A stretch of 13,368 nt of DNA from Candidatus Zixiibacteriota bacterium (GCA_022614805.1 JAKEHY010000014.1:1-13368), one strand, 5' to 3'; shown: positions 1 through 6,965, numbered from the stretch's first letter. The notes: generated by a model not told the origin, from the letters alone. Numbers and translations are program-made.

Positions 1-86
1 CGCACAGCGCGCTGGGGATGAAGTCTCCCACGCAGTTCTATGCCGATTGGTTGTCAAAAATCAAGAGAATGCCTGTCCAAAATTAG
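1..86 (+). CDS. Integrase-type transposase, C-terminal end only (partial at window edge)
   Basis: The frame entered at the left edge (codons from base 3) reads HSALGMKSPTQFYADWL and then SKIKRMPVQN before a TAG at 84-86. The first two bases (CG) would complete a proline codon if preceded by C. RPHSALG-x-x-(S/T)P-x-(Q/E)F is the characteristic tail just after the catalytic glutamate region of DDE integrase-core transposases of the IS3 and IS481 families (rve domain). Those enzymes cut and join insertion-sequence ends. Only about 28 residues are visible, so the catalytic DDE residues lie outside the window and intactness cannot be judged. The stop codon lies inside the terminal inverted repeat that follows, as is common in compact IS3-group elements. 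IS3 versus IS481 is not settled by the protein; the inverted repeat favours IS3 (IS150-like). Confidence 0.6.
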   Translation, partial: HSALGMKSPTQFYADWLSKIKRMPVQN

Positions 87-99
87 GTGGGGCAGTACA
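1..99 (+). mobile_element. Right end of an IS3/IS150-like insertion sequence
   Basis: Bases 74-99, read on the minus strand, begin TGTACTGCCCC and end TTTTGGACA. This resembles the terminal inverted repeats of IS3-family elements of the IS150 type (TGTACTGxCCCC...TTxGACA). The repeat overlaps the last codons and stop of the transposase and marks the element's right boundary near base 99. A 3-4 bp target duplication would start at base 100 (GGAG...), but the left end is outside the window, so it cannot be confirmed. Confidence 0.5.
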
Positions 100-107
100 G
101 GGAGGGA

Positions 108-431
108 TTAAGGGAGAGGTCGTATTTTCTCCCACCTTCCCTGCGGAAGGACGATACTTTCTCGAATTCGCAGAATCCAAAGGGCCAAGGCGAGGGCGAA
201 ACAAAAATCCGCCTCTTGGTTGTCCTCCCAACTCAAACTTTCCAGCTCCGAGCGCAAACTCCAAAGCGTCTCGGCATCCTCCCACTGCTCCAAATACGGA
301 TACGCCACCTCCCCTTTCTCGTGCGCCCGCTTGAAATTCAATAAAAGTTCATTCTTGGTTTTTTTGTTGAAGGTAAATCCAATCGGCTTGATGTCCTTAA
401 GTTCGTCCAAAACCACGTCCCGTAGCGGCAT
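108..431 (-). pseudogene. Probable fragment of a phage large terminase (C-terminal nuclease part)
   Basis: The 107-residue reading frame contains DVVLDELKDI, IGFTFNKKTKNELLLNFKRA, then GEVAYPYLEQ and DFCFALALALW. This order (V..EL, GxxFT..tK.elL.nl..A...G.i..P, then D..fALALA) matches the end of large terminase subunits of tailed phages, where the RNase-H-like nuclease that cuts packaged DNA terminates. Known large terminases are 400-600 residues, so about three quarters is missing. An in-frame stop lies just upstream of the ATG (base 431), and no ATPase domain is seen to the right. The last 20 or so residues (from about RIRESIV) run into repeat-like sequence next to the insertion sequence and are probably not native. 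I infer a prophage remnant disrupted near the IS. The alternative is a small hypothetical protein with chance resemblance. Confidence 0.4.
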
Positions 432-463
432 AACCCTCTAACCGTTCAGGAAACTCTTTCTGT

Positions 464-510
464 CCCCTCCTTACGCCGAAGGTCTTGAGCTTGTCGAAAG
501 AAAGGAGGGG
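464..510. repeat. REP-like inverted repeat containing CTTGAGCTTGTCGAAAG
   Basis: A perfect 9-bp inverted repeat (CCCCTCCTT at 464-472, AAGGAGGGG at 502-510) encloses AAGGTCTTGAGCTTGTCGAA. The core, read on the other strand as TTCGACAAGCTCAAGACC, resembles a dispersed intergenic motif seen in many environmental bacterial genomes. A degenerate second copy follows at about 530-546 (CCGAAGCTTGTCGAGG). It is noncoding, and function is unknown. Confidence 0.5.
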
Positions 511-593
511 ATTAACTTGTCCCGACTTGTTCCGAAGCTTGTCGAGGAAGCGAGAGTCGAGGGAGGGGAGGTTTCTTTTTCGCTTTTGTTTTT

Positions 594-632
594 ACCTCCT
601 CTCCTTGCAGGAGAGGATTGAGGAGAGGTTTC
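594..632. repeat. Small intergenic hairpin repeat
   Basis: CCTCTCC at 598-604 and GGAGAGG at 610-616 form a 7-bp hairpin with a TTGCA loop. GAGGAGAGG is repeated just downstream (619-628). This is the style of a dispersed intergenic palindrome rather than a terminator, since no T-run follows. Confidence 0.4.
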
Positions 633-1087
633 CCTTATCGTTCCGCCAAAAAAAAAATTTCAATAAATTTTCACGACCACCTTTTCCTGTCCAAAAACCC
701 CTTAAAAAATGCCCGGCGCAAGTTCCTGCTATAGAAGAAATTCAACCCATGGGTCAAGAAATAATTCGTCACTTTTTCCAATCCGCTAAGGGACTTGGCG
801 TTAAAGGATGTGTATTAAATTGCACTTTCACCTAAAATCGCAGGCATTTTCCAACCGTTTTTGTTTTGCGATTTTTCAAAAAAATCGACGATTTCCCCCC
901 TCTTTCCCCGCCGTTTTTGCCAAAACCGCAAGGCTGCAGGCGGTGTTTTTGTACAAATTCACCTCCCCTTCGCGGTGAAATCTGTCAGGGAAAAGTCGCC
1001 AATTCCCCACCCCCGCAAATTCGCAATCCAATCCCTCCATTTCGTCAAAATCGCGGTAATCCTCCGGCCGTTTTTGCAATTCGTTTT
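633..1087. other. Gene-poor stretch, nothing firmly identified
   Basis: No reading frame here shows family motifs, a Shine-Dalgarno site and a credible start together. It holds an 8-bp hairpin (CGATTTTT 869-876, AAAAATCG 880-887) and a 6-bp inverted repeat (TTCACC / GGTGAA at about 959-980). A 71-residue minus-strand frame (876-1091) opens with TTG, overlapping the NADH dehydrogenase stop by 4 bases. Its first half has purine-rich first codon positions, so a tiny coupled gene is possible but unproven. Confidence 0.4.
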
Positions 1088-2365
1088 TCAATTAAAATCG
1101 GCCTGCGCTCCCGGCCGGTGATGATACGGTTTTAACTGGGCGATGTCCCGCTCGAAAAACAAATCGATGGTCCAGTCCAGCATCACTCGCAGTTTTTTGG
1201 CCAGCCGGGGGAGCCGAAAAAGGTAGTAGGTGCGCCAGAGCCACCAGGCCCAGAATCCCTTCACACGGAAACCCAAAACAATGGCCACACCGGAGCGGCG
1301 CCCCAGCATCGCCATCTGCCCGAGCATTTGATAGCGGAACGGTTTTTTCTTTCCCGCGGTTATTTCTGCCAGAATATTCCGGGCCGCCCGTTTCCCCTGT
1401 CGCAAAGCATGCTGGGCGGTGGGCGGATACGGCTGGCCGGTGCGGGGGTCTGTCAAAGAAGAGCAATCCCCGGCGACCCAGATGTCCGGGTCGTCAAGGG
1501 ATTGAAAATATTCGTTGACTAAAATCCGGCCGCGTTTATCTTTTTGAAAAGGAAGAGCGCTGACCACCGGCTGGGGAACGACGCCAGCAGTCCAAATCAA
1601 CGTTCGGGTCAAAATTTCCTCTCCCCCTTCCAAGATAACCCGATCAGGCCGGGCTTCCTTTACCCGAGCCGAAAGCCGAACTTCCATCCCCTTCTCTTTT
1701 AAGGTTTGTAGGGCAAAACCGGCGAGGTCCTCCCCTACTTCCAAAAGCAAACGGGAGGCGGCTTCCAAGAGCACGACCCGAATCAAAGACCCGTTTATGA
1801 AAGGGTAAAACTTCCGCAGGTAATGGGCGAAATCGTTCAGTTCCCCGGCCAGCTCCACACCGGCAAAGCCCCCGCCAACCACGACAAACGTGACCAAGGG
1901 GGCCTGAATTTGAGGATATTTTTCCGTGTCGGCTTGCTCAAAAAGGGAGATGATATGGTTGCGCACGTAAATGGCGTCTCCCAAACCCTTCATCGTGATG
2001 GCGTTCTCATTCAGGCCGGGGATGTTGAAAAAATTGGTGGTGGAACCGAGCGCGATAATCAACTTGTCATAGGCCACTCCCTCCTCCCGGCCGGTGGCCT
2101 CCTGGCGCACTTTTACCACCTTTTTGCGGGTGTTTATGTCCAAAACCTCCCGTTCTTCGAAGCGAATTCGCCGGCAGAGCTGGCGGATGGGGTTTATGAT
2201 GTGGCGGGTTTCGATGGAGCCGGTCGCGACCTCCCCCAACATCGGGGTAAAAAGAAAAAAGTTGTCCCGGTTGATGAGAACAATCTCCCAGCCGATTTTA
2301 TCCGCTCGCTTTTCCAGAAAACGGGCGATGGTCATTCCGGCGTAACCGCCGCCAAGGATAACCAT
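1088..2365 (-). CDS. ndh: Type II NADH dehydrogenase (NDH-2), FAD-dependent
   Basis: Predicted single-subunit, non-proton-pumping NADH:quinone oxidoreductase acting at the inner face of the cytoplasmic membrane. From the ATG at 2365 it has 425 residues, the usual NDH-2 size. Visible motifs in order: an N-terminal FAD dinucleotide fold (MVILGGGYAG, residues 1-10), the flavin/substrate segment NFFLFTPMLGEVATG (about 35-49), a second GxGxxG for NADH (VVVGGGFAGVELAGE, about 161-175), WTAGVVP (258-264), the FAD-binding VAGDCS (297-302), and AQHALRQG (317-324) at the quinone-site helix. The C-terminus is a Trp/Tyr-rich hydrophobic stretch (GFWAWWLWRTYYLFRLP, about 370-387) followed by a basic segment, typical of the amphipathic membrane-anchoring helices. 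The start is uncertain: a GTG at 2389 would add MVESRKKR before the first strand. Neither start has a good Shine-Dalgarno site. A longer TTG start at 2479 would translate a palindromic repeat and is unlikely. Confidence 0.9.
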   Translation of the reverse strand: MVILGGGYAGMTIARFLEKRADKIGWEIVLINRDNFFLFTPMLGEVATGSIETRHIINPIRQLCRRIRFEEREVLDINTRKKVVKVRQEATGREEGVAYDKLIIALGSTTNFFNIPGLNENAITMKGLGDAIYVRNHIISLFEQADTEKYPQIQAPLVTFVVVGGGFAGVELAGELNDFAHYLRKFYPFINGSLIRVVLLEAASRLLLEVGEDLAGFALQTLKEKGMEVRLSARVKEARPDRVILEGGEEILTRTLIWTAGVVPQPVVSALPFQKDKRGRILVNEYFQSLDDPDIWVAGDCSSLTDPRTGQPYPPTAQHALRQGKRAARNILAEITAGKKKPFRYQMLGQMAMLGRRSGVAIVLGFRVKGFWAWWLWRTYYLFRLPRLAKKLRVMLDWTIDLFFERDIAQLKPYHHRPGAQADFN

Positions 2366-2436
2366 CCGCTTTTTTCTCGATTCGACCACAGGAAGAAAAT
2401 AACAAATTTTCAAGCCGAAAAATTTTAACTCTTTTT

Positions 2437-2493
2437 GGGTAGCGGGGAGACATCCGCGCCTCCGTAATGGAGGTCTCAAGACCTCCGCTACCC
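2437..2493. repeat. Nested palindromic repeat between divergent genes
   Basis: Outer arms GGGTAGCGG (2437-2445) and CCGCTACCC (2485-2493) are perfect 9-bp inverted repeats. Inside, GGAGGTCT (2469-2476) and AGACCTCC (2479-2486) form an 8-bp palindrome with a 2-base centre. The unit lies wholly in the spacer between the NADH dehydrogenase and KARI-like genes and looks like a mobile intergenic palindrome (REP/MITE style). It could also fold in the 5' leader of either transcript. Confidence 0.65.
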
Positions 2494-2523
2494 TTTTAGG
2501 GCCTTCCCTCTTATCTTGCCGGC

Positions 2524-3456
2524 GTGAAAATCTTTAAAGACCGGCACGTCAACAAAAAACTTATTGTTGGCAAGCAGGTTTTAATCCTGGGGTACGGCAA
2601 TCAAGGGCGGGCACAGGCTTTGGCTTTGCGAAAAAGCGGCGCAAAAGTGAAAATTCATCTCCGGCCGAAAAGCCATTCGGCAAGACAAGCGAAAAAAGAC
2701 GGTTTTTTGCTTCAAGACTTGAACAAAGCCGTTCCGATGGCGGATTACATCGCCTTGCTGACACCGGACGAACGGATGCCGGAAATTTTTGAAGAGGTCA
2801 AACCGCATCTGAAGCCCAAACAGGCCCTGGTGTTTGCGCACGCTTTGGCGATTCATTTCAATTTGATTCAAATCCCGAAAGGAATCAATACGCTTTTAGT
2901 GGCCCCCCTGGGGCCCGGGAAAAAACTGTGGGAATTATATCGGGAGGGAAAAGGAATGACAGCCTGGGTGGCGGCCAGGCCGCAAAAGGCGTTTCCGAAG
3001 GCGCTGGCCTATGCTTGGGGCATCGGGGCCACGCGCGCCGGGGTCATTGAATCCAGCTTTCGGGACGAAGCCATAGGCGACCTTTTCGGCGAACAGGCCT
3101 TTTTGTGCGGGGGGCTTTTGGGGATTCTCTTGTACAGCTACCGGACGATGCGAAAACACGGCCTTTCGGATGCCAACGCGCGGCTGGAAACGCTGGGACA
3201 GATTGATTCGCTGGCGCAGTTGTTAAAAGACGAAGGGCCGGCCGGGTTTATCCAAAAAATCTCCCCCACGGCCGCCTTCGGCGCCCAAAAAGCCCTTGGA
3301 CGAATGAAAATTTTGGAAGCGGTGTTCGAGAAACTGTTCACGGAAATCGAATCGGGGCGATTCGTCAAAGAATGGATGAAAGCGAAAGATGGATTCTCAA
3401 AGAAAGAATTGATTGTCGAATTGGGGTTGAAAAAAATTTCCGCGGAATATTCCTAA
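2524..3456 (+). CDS. Divergent ketol-acid reductoisomerase-like protein
   Basis: The 310-residue protein matches class I ketol-acid reductoisomerase (KARI, IlvC) along most of its length. That family converts acetolactate to dihydroxy-isovalerate with NADPH and Mg2+ in branched-chain amino acid synthesis. The Rossmann motif GYGNQG is at 23-28, followed by HLRPKSHS (45-52), a cofactor-specificity loop with Arg/Ser. AHALAIHF (105-112) keeps the family's His106. The C-terminal knotted domain keeps DEAIGDLFGEQAFLCGG (181-197), with metal ligands Asp186 and Glu190, plus Glu222 and Ser247. Two usually invariant residues differ: the catalytic lysine of APK(G/A)PGH is Leu129 (APLGPGK), and the second glutamate of E-x3-E is Gln226 (LETLGQ). 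It is about 20-30 residues shorter than usual. The start is a GTG with no clear Shine-Dalgarno site; the N-terminus (MKIFKDRHVN) aligns with the family start. No other ilv or leu gene is nearby. Homology is secure; KARI activity is doubtful. Confidence 0.85.
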   Translation: MKIFKDRHVNKKLIVGKQVLILGYGNQGRAQALALRKSGAKVKIHLRPKSHSARQAKKDGFLLQDLNKAVPMADYIALLTPDERMPEIFEEVKPHLKPKQALVFAHALAIHFNLIQIPKGINTLLVAPLGPGKKLWELYREGKGMTAWVAARPQKAFPKALAYAWGIGATRAGVIESSFRDEAIGDLFGEQAFLCGGLLGILLYSYRTMRKHGLSDANARLETLGQIDSLAQLLKDEGPAGFIQKISPTAAFGAQKALGRMKILEAVFEKLFTEIESGRFVKEWMKAKDGFSKKELIVELGLKKISAEYS

Positions 3457-3486
3457 AACAAAAGAGCGGCCCCCGGGGAGCCGCTC
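3455..3486 (-). terminator. Intrinsic terminator of the glycoside hydrolase gene
   Basis: GAGCGGC (3464-3470) pairs with GCCGCTC (3480-3486) around a CCCC/GGGG-containing loop. On the minus strand it is followed by TTTTGTTTT (complement of 3455-3463), so it ends the minus-strand gene that stops at 3511. It sits directly after the KARI-like stop codon and may also slow plus-strand transcription, although no T-run follows on that strand. Confidence 0.75.
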
Positions 3487-3510
3487 CTGCGAGAACCGTT
3501 TCTTTTTCGT

Positions 3511-5664
3511 TTATTTTTTCTCGATTAAAAACAAAAATGAATCGTTGGGGGCGATTCTCAAAGACAGGCCCTGGCGCAGTTCTTTGGAGGAAACCTTCAA
3601 GTCCGTGTCCCCGAGCAAATCCAAAAGCCGCAGCCGTTCACCCCGGATGCCGCAGGCGGCCGTGTCCACCCGGATGATGACCTGGCGCGGAAGACCGGCG
3701 TGGTTGCTGCCGGAAAGCGGATAGAAAAGATATAGCAGGGTGGATTTCTGGTTTTTGGCCACGGCCATATCCAGGTGCGGGTCGGAGGAATAAAGCCGCC
3801 GTGGAACACCGATTTCCAAAAACAGGTTTTCCAAAAAAGTGAGGCGCTCGTGATTGAGCTGGGAGGACAAATCGAACGAGAAAAACCAGACTTCCCCCTT
3901 CTTCACCTTTCCGGCCGCCCCCACCGGCCGGCGGCGCCCGTCGTGGGCGGTTTTTTTCAGGTTGGCCTTGCGGATATGGCCGAAAAGGGTGGTGGGAAAT
4001 TCCACCCCCAAACCCCGGACCGCGCCGACTTCCTGCTGGGCGGAGGTTTTTATCTTGATAAAATTGGCCAAAATCTGACAGGGGCGGCCCGTCTCGTCCA
4101 AAACGGGGACGACCCCGAATAGTATCAGCTTTTTCCCCTGGTTGAGCATTTCCACGAGTGCCTGCTGGGCGGCGCGGGACATCAGTTCGGCTGTGGGGAC
4201 GATGTAAGTCTTGAACCTTTTTAGACTGGCGGGGGAGGAGAAATCGGCCACCCCGAACTCAAATTTCAAAAAGGACAAATCCCGCACCAAGCCAAAATAG
4301 GTGTTCAAAAGCGGCAGGATGTAGCCGTACGGTTCGTCTGCCCGCAGCTCCCGGTACCAGTAAAGCGGCCGGTCCACCAGAAAGGCGACTTCGGCCTCCG
4401 ATTCGAGGGTATCTGGCCCCACCCGTTCGGAGGCGGCGGCGAACTTGCGAATCACCTCATAGCCTGCGGTAACCGTGCCGTCGCGGGTCAAGGGGGAGCC
4501 GTACCAGTGGTCCCGCTCGACAAAGGAGCCCAAATTGAAGCCCCGGATGCCGGAGGCCAAGGCCAGACATAAACTGAACTTCACGCTGCGGGCGTCGTAG
4601 GGAAGATATTTGGCCGCCTCTTCCGGCACGGCCGCCGGCAGCCCGGTGGCCAAAGTGGAAAGATACGGGAACGGTTTGGTGCAGGCGAAGGCCTTTAAAT
4701 CATGCTTGGCGGTGTAGTAATCGTAACTGCCGTCCAGATAGTAGCCGGAAAAAAAGGACATATCCTCCGGCCAGGGGAAGTCCGCCAGGGGCATGGCCCC
4801 GTCCTTGGAAAAATGGGTGAAGTAGTACAGGGCCGGCATTTCGGAATTGACCAGAATCTCCCGCAGGCTGGAAACGTAGCGGGCCATCATCCAGTCCTTG
4901 AAGCGCATCCAGTCGAAAACTTTGGCCAGTTGTTTGGAGGAAGCGGGATGGAAGGCAAGCGGAGGGCGGAGGTCGGCGAACTGCTTGGCCCGTTCGCCGT
5001 AGGCTTCCGCCGCGCGCTTCGGCTCCTCGAAGCGCTGCTGCAAAAATTCGGGATACAAATTGGAAACCACGTACTGATTGTAATCCAAATCGAAAGGCCC
5101 CAGGTGTCCGCCAAAGGAGGGGCGGCTGTCAATTTCGACCAGAAATACCGGCCCGCGGGGATAGATGTAATGTTTGACCACCTCCGCCAGGGCGACGTAA
5201 TACCGCTTGAGATGAGACTGGAACAAAGGATGCAGGTAGGTCGGCACGTACCCTCCCTTGACGCCGCCGGTGTTTTTGGCGGGAACGTAGTTCCCGTTCG
5301 GGTCGCGCGCCAAAAGTTCCGGCATCGAGGCCAAATAATCGGGATACCCACCGTTGACCCATTCGTTCCCTATCCAAGGCCCCGGTTTCAGAATCGCTTT
5401 GAAGCCGAACTCGCGCGCCAGCTCCAAAAAGACGATTAAATCCCGGCGCGGGTCCAGTTGCCCGCTGAAATCGAACTGCCCATCCGGGGTTTCGTGCAGG
5501 TTCCAGGGAACGTAGGAAGAAAGGATGCGAATGCCGGCCCGTTTTATGCGTTCGAAACAGATGGACCAAAACCGCTTGGAAACCCGGAAATAAGAAAGCT
5601 CGACCGACAAGGGAGGATAGATTTCCTTCCCTATCAGAAATTTATTTTCGGCTATTTTTAACAT
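3511..5664 (-). CDS. GH35-like (beta-galactosidase family) protein lacking the expected catalytic glutamates
   Basis: A 717-residue cytoplasmic-type protein without a signal peptide. Residues about 15-410 look like a clan GH-A TIM barrel of the GH35 beta-galactosidase type: SYFRVSKRFW (24-33), YVPWNLHE (51-58), FDFSGQLDPRRDL (64-76), LKPGPWIGNEWVNGGYPDYL (92-111), YLHPLF (143-148), VERDHWYGSPLTRDG (382-396). Residues about 420-560 resemble the GH42-type trimerisation/glutamine-amidotransferase-like fold (TYIVPTAELMS, LNQGKKLILFG). The rest is a beta-rich C-terminal domain. Relatives carry a DNEPSY-like acid/base motif; here the matching stretch is VEIDSRPSF (176-184), so Asn-Glu is Ser180-Arg181. 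The strand expected to hold the nucleophile (PFSxELxxG) reads PYLSTLATG (333-341), with Thr337 at the Glu position. It is thus a candidate pseudo-glycosidase, sugar-binding protein, or enzyme with an altered mechanism. The ATG at 5664 fits the start of the fold but lacks a clear Shine-Dalgarno site. Confidence 0.75.
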   Translation of the reverse strand: MLKIAENKFLIGKEIYPPLSVELSYFRVSKRFWSICFERIKRAGIRILSSYVPWNLHETPDGQFDFSGQLDPRRDLIVFLELAREFGFKAILKPGPWIGNEWVNGGYPDYLASMPELLARDPNGNYVPAKNTGGVKGGYVPTYLHPLFQSHLKRYYVALAEVVKHYIYPRGPVFLVEIDSRPSFGGHLGPFDLDYNQYVVSNLYPEFLQQRFEEPKRAAEAYGERAKQFADLRPPLAFHPASSKQLAKVFDWMRFKDWMMARYVSSLREILVNSEMPALYYFTHFSKDGAMPLADFPWPEDMSFFSGYYLDGSYDYYTAKHDLKAFACTKPFPYLSTLATGLPAAVPEEAAKYLPYDARSVKFSLCLALASGIRGFNLGSFVERDHWYGSPLTRDGTVTAGYEVIRKFAAASERVGPDTLESEAEVAFLVDRPLYWYRELRADEPYGYILPLLNTYFGLVRDLSFLKFEFGVADFSSPASLKRFKTYIVPTAELMSRAAQQALVEMLNQGKKLILFGVVPVLDETGRPCQILANFIKIKTSAQQEVGAVRGLGVEFPTTLFGHIRKANLKKTAHDGRRRPVGAAGKVKKGEVWFFSFDLSSQLNHERLTFLENLFLEIGVPRRLYSSDPHLDMAVAKNQKSTLLYLFYPLSGSNHAGLPRQVIIRVDTAACGIRGERLRLLDLLGDTDLKVSSKELRQGLSLRIAPNDSFLFLIEKK

Positions 5665-5929
5665 ATTTTTTTGAAACCGATTAAACCAACTGTCCCCCTT
5701 TAAGTTACACGGTGGTTGTTTTTTTAGGAAACAGATTCACTTTCACTTGTGTTAAAAAATGGAATTTTAACCGCTTTGTCAAATAAAATCATAAAAAGTG
5801 TGCGATTTTTTTCACAAAGCCTCGTTTAAGAGCGAAACCCAAATAACAATATGTTATTCAATATGTTATGGAAATACGTATGAACTTATAGTACCATTCA
5901 ACCTGTTGATATGCAACGGATTAGTTTAT
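5665..5929. promoter_or_regulatory. AT-rich upstream region of the glycoside hydrolase gene with repeated operator-like boxes
   Basis: No gene is seen. CAATATGTTAT occurs twice as a direct repeat 12 bp apart (5847-5857 and 5859-5869). The first copy sits within the inverted repeat AATAACA-ATA-TGTTATT (5842-5858), a plausible binding site for a dimeric regulator. On the minus strand a perfect TTGACA -35 lies at 5782-5777, but only a poor T-rich -10 follows it, so the promoter position is uncertain. Confidence 0.4.
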
Positions 5930-5933
5930 AAAT

Positions 5934-5965
5934 AAAAAAAGCCCCGCTTTTGCCAGCGGGGCTTT
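5934..5965 (-). terminator. Intrinsic terminator of the T9SS-tailed protein gene
   Basis: AAAGCCCCGCT (5938-5948) and AGCGGGGCTTT (5955-5965) form an 11-bp stem with a 6-base loop. On the minus strand it is followed by a run of seven T (complement of 5934-5940). It lies about 40 bases after the stop codon of the minus-strand gene ending at 6007. Confidence 0.9.
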
Positions 5966-6006
5966 CATACGGGTTTGATGAATCCCTGGCCGGGCAGGCC
6001 AAACCC

Positions 6007-6963
6007 CTACTTCATTAAAAGCGCCCTCTTAGTCTGTAAATAGTCTTGCGAGCGGAGCCGGTAGAAGTAGATGCCGGAGGCGACTTCGCTGCCCCGTTCA
6101 TCCCGGCCGTCCCAATTCACGATTTTATAGCCTGCCGTCATATACTCATTCACGAGAGTATTGACCTTCTGCCCAAGAATGTTGAAAATCTCCAGCGTGG
6201 TTTTACCAGCCTTGGGCAAAGCAAACGAAATCTGGGTGTTGGCGTTGAACGGATTGGGATAGTTCTGCGAAAGAGCGTACTGGCCCGGAATCACGCCGGG
6301 TCTCACATCATTCACGCTGGTTGGAATACAAGGACAGACTAACGTATCCGCATCTGGACAGACATGCAACCTCCCGGGCAGAAAATTAACCTTCCAGTCC
6401 ACAGCTCGCACTGTAGTGAATAAGCAAGATTGGGAGTTAATTCGGGTTGAGTCGAACCAGATCGCGCCGATAGAGTCAAAGCCGGAACTGTGCCTGAATT
6501 TAAGCTCCCAGACCGGGTGTCGGGCCAAGTTGGGCAGTTCAGCTAACGTAAAGCTCCCGTCGTCGCCGCCGGCAAGCAGGATGCCGTCCGGAGAATTGTC
6601 GTTATACTGGGTAGTATTGATACCAGTAAAGGCGTTCATAGTCCCATTAACGGCGTTAACAACGCTGCCAAAAGTGAACACGCCGGTACCCGTCCGGTTC
6701 AGCAGGGCATAAGCACGACAACCCGTTGTCGTCGATTCCCGCAACACCAGGGTCAAATAGGCCAATGAATCCTTGTTGGTAAGAAGCACCTGCACGACAA
6801 AAGCCGGGGCAGCCGGTGGGATACTGGTGAGAGACGTGTCGACGGCTTTGGTCTCGATGATTATCGAATCCTGCGGGTCCGCCGGCAGTTGCGCCATCAA
6901 CACGCCGGCCGTGCCAATCGTCAAAAAGGTCAAAACGGAAAAGGCCGCAAAAAATCTCTTCAT
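6007..6963 (-). CDS. Secreted protein with cohesin-like domain and Type IX secretion sorting tail
   Basis: A 318-residue exported protein. Residues 1-24 (MKRFFAAFSVLTFLTIGTAGVLMA) form a signal peptide with likely cleavage before Gln25. Residues about 32-202 are beta-rich and follow a cohesin-like pattern: FVVQVLLTNKDSLAYLTLVLRE (hydrophobic strand, N-D-S-L), DGILLAGGDDGSFTLAE, then WELKFRHSSGFDSIGAIWFD. This resemblance is by pattern and is weak. A short Cys-rich linker follows (VCPDADTLVCPCIPTS). Residues about 229-318 are a clear T9SS type A sorting domain: YALSQNYPNPFNANTQISFALP, LEIFNILGQKVNTLV, GYKIVNWDGRDERG, SGIYFYRL. In T9SS bacteria this domain directs passage through the outer membrane and surface attachment or release. 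The ATG at 6963 is chosen because a strong SD (GGAGGGAG) precedes it and the signal peptide starts there; an upstream in-frame start would put 25 unrelated residues before the signal. Confidence 0.85.
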   Translation of the reverse strand: MKRFFAAFSVLTFLTIGTAGVLMAQLPADPQDSIIIETKAVDTSLTSIPPAAPAFVVQVLLTNKDSLAYLTLVLRESTTTGCRAYALLNRTGTGVFTFGSVVNAVNGTMNAFTGINTTQYNDNSPDGILLAGGDDGSFTLAELPNLARHPVWELKFRHSSGFDSIGAIWFDSTRINSQSCLFTTVRAVDWKVNFLPGRLHVCPDADTLVCPCIPTSVNDVRPGVIPGQYALSQNYPNPFNANTQISFALPKAGKTTLEIFNILGQKVNTLVNEYMTAGYKIVNWDGRDERGSEVASGIYFYRLRSQDYLQTKRALLMK

Positions 6964-6965
6964 TA

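Noticed and set aside
485-835. 116-residue plus-strand frame across the repeat-rich scar
   Set aside because: It translates the inverted repeats themselves, is Arg/Phe-rich and has no recognisable domain or credible ribosome binding site.
1823-2428. 201-residue plus-strand frame opposite ndh
   Set aside because: Antisense to well-conserved NDH-2 motifs; no features of its own.
3372-3677. 101-residue plus-strand frame overlapping the KARI-like and glycoside hydrolase gene ends
   Set aside because: It runs through the end of one gene, a terminator hairpin and the antisense of another; no protein features.
4702-5439. 245-residue plus-strand frame within the glycoside hydrolase gene
   Set aside because: Antisense shadow of a gene with clear GH35-like motifs.
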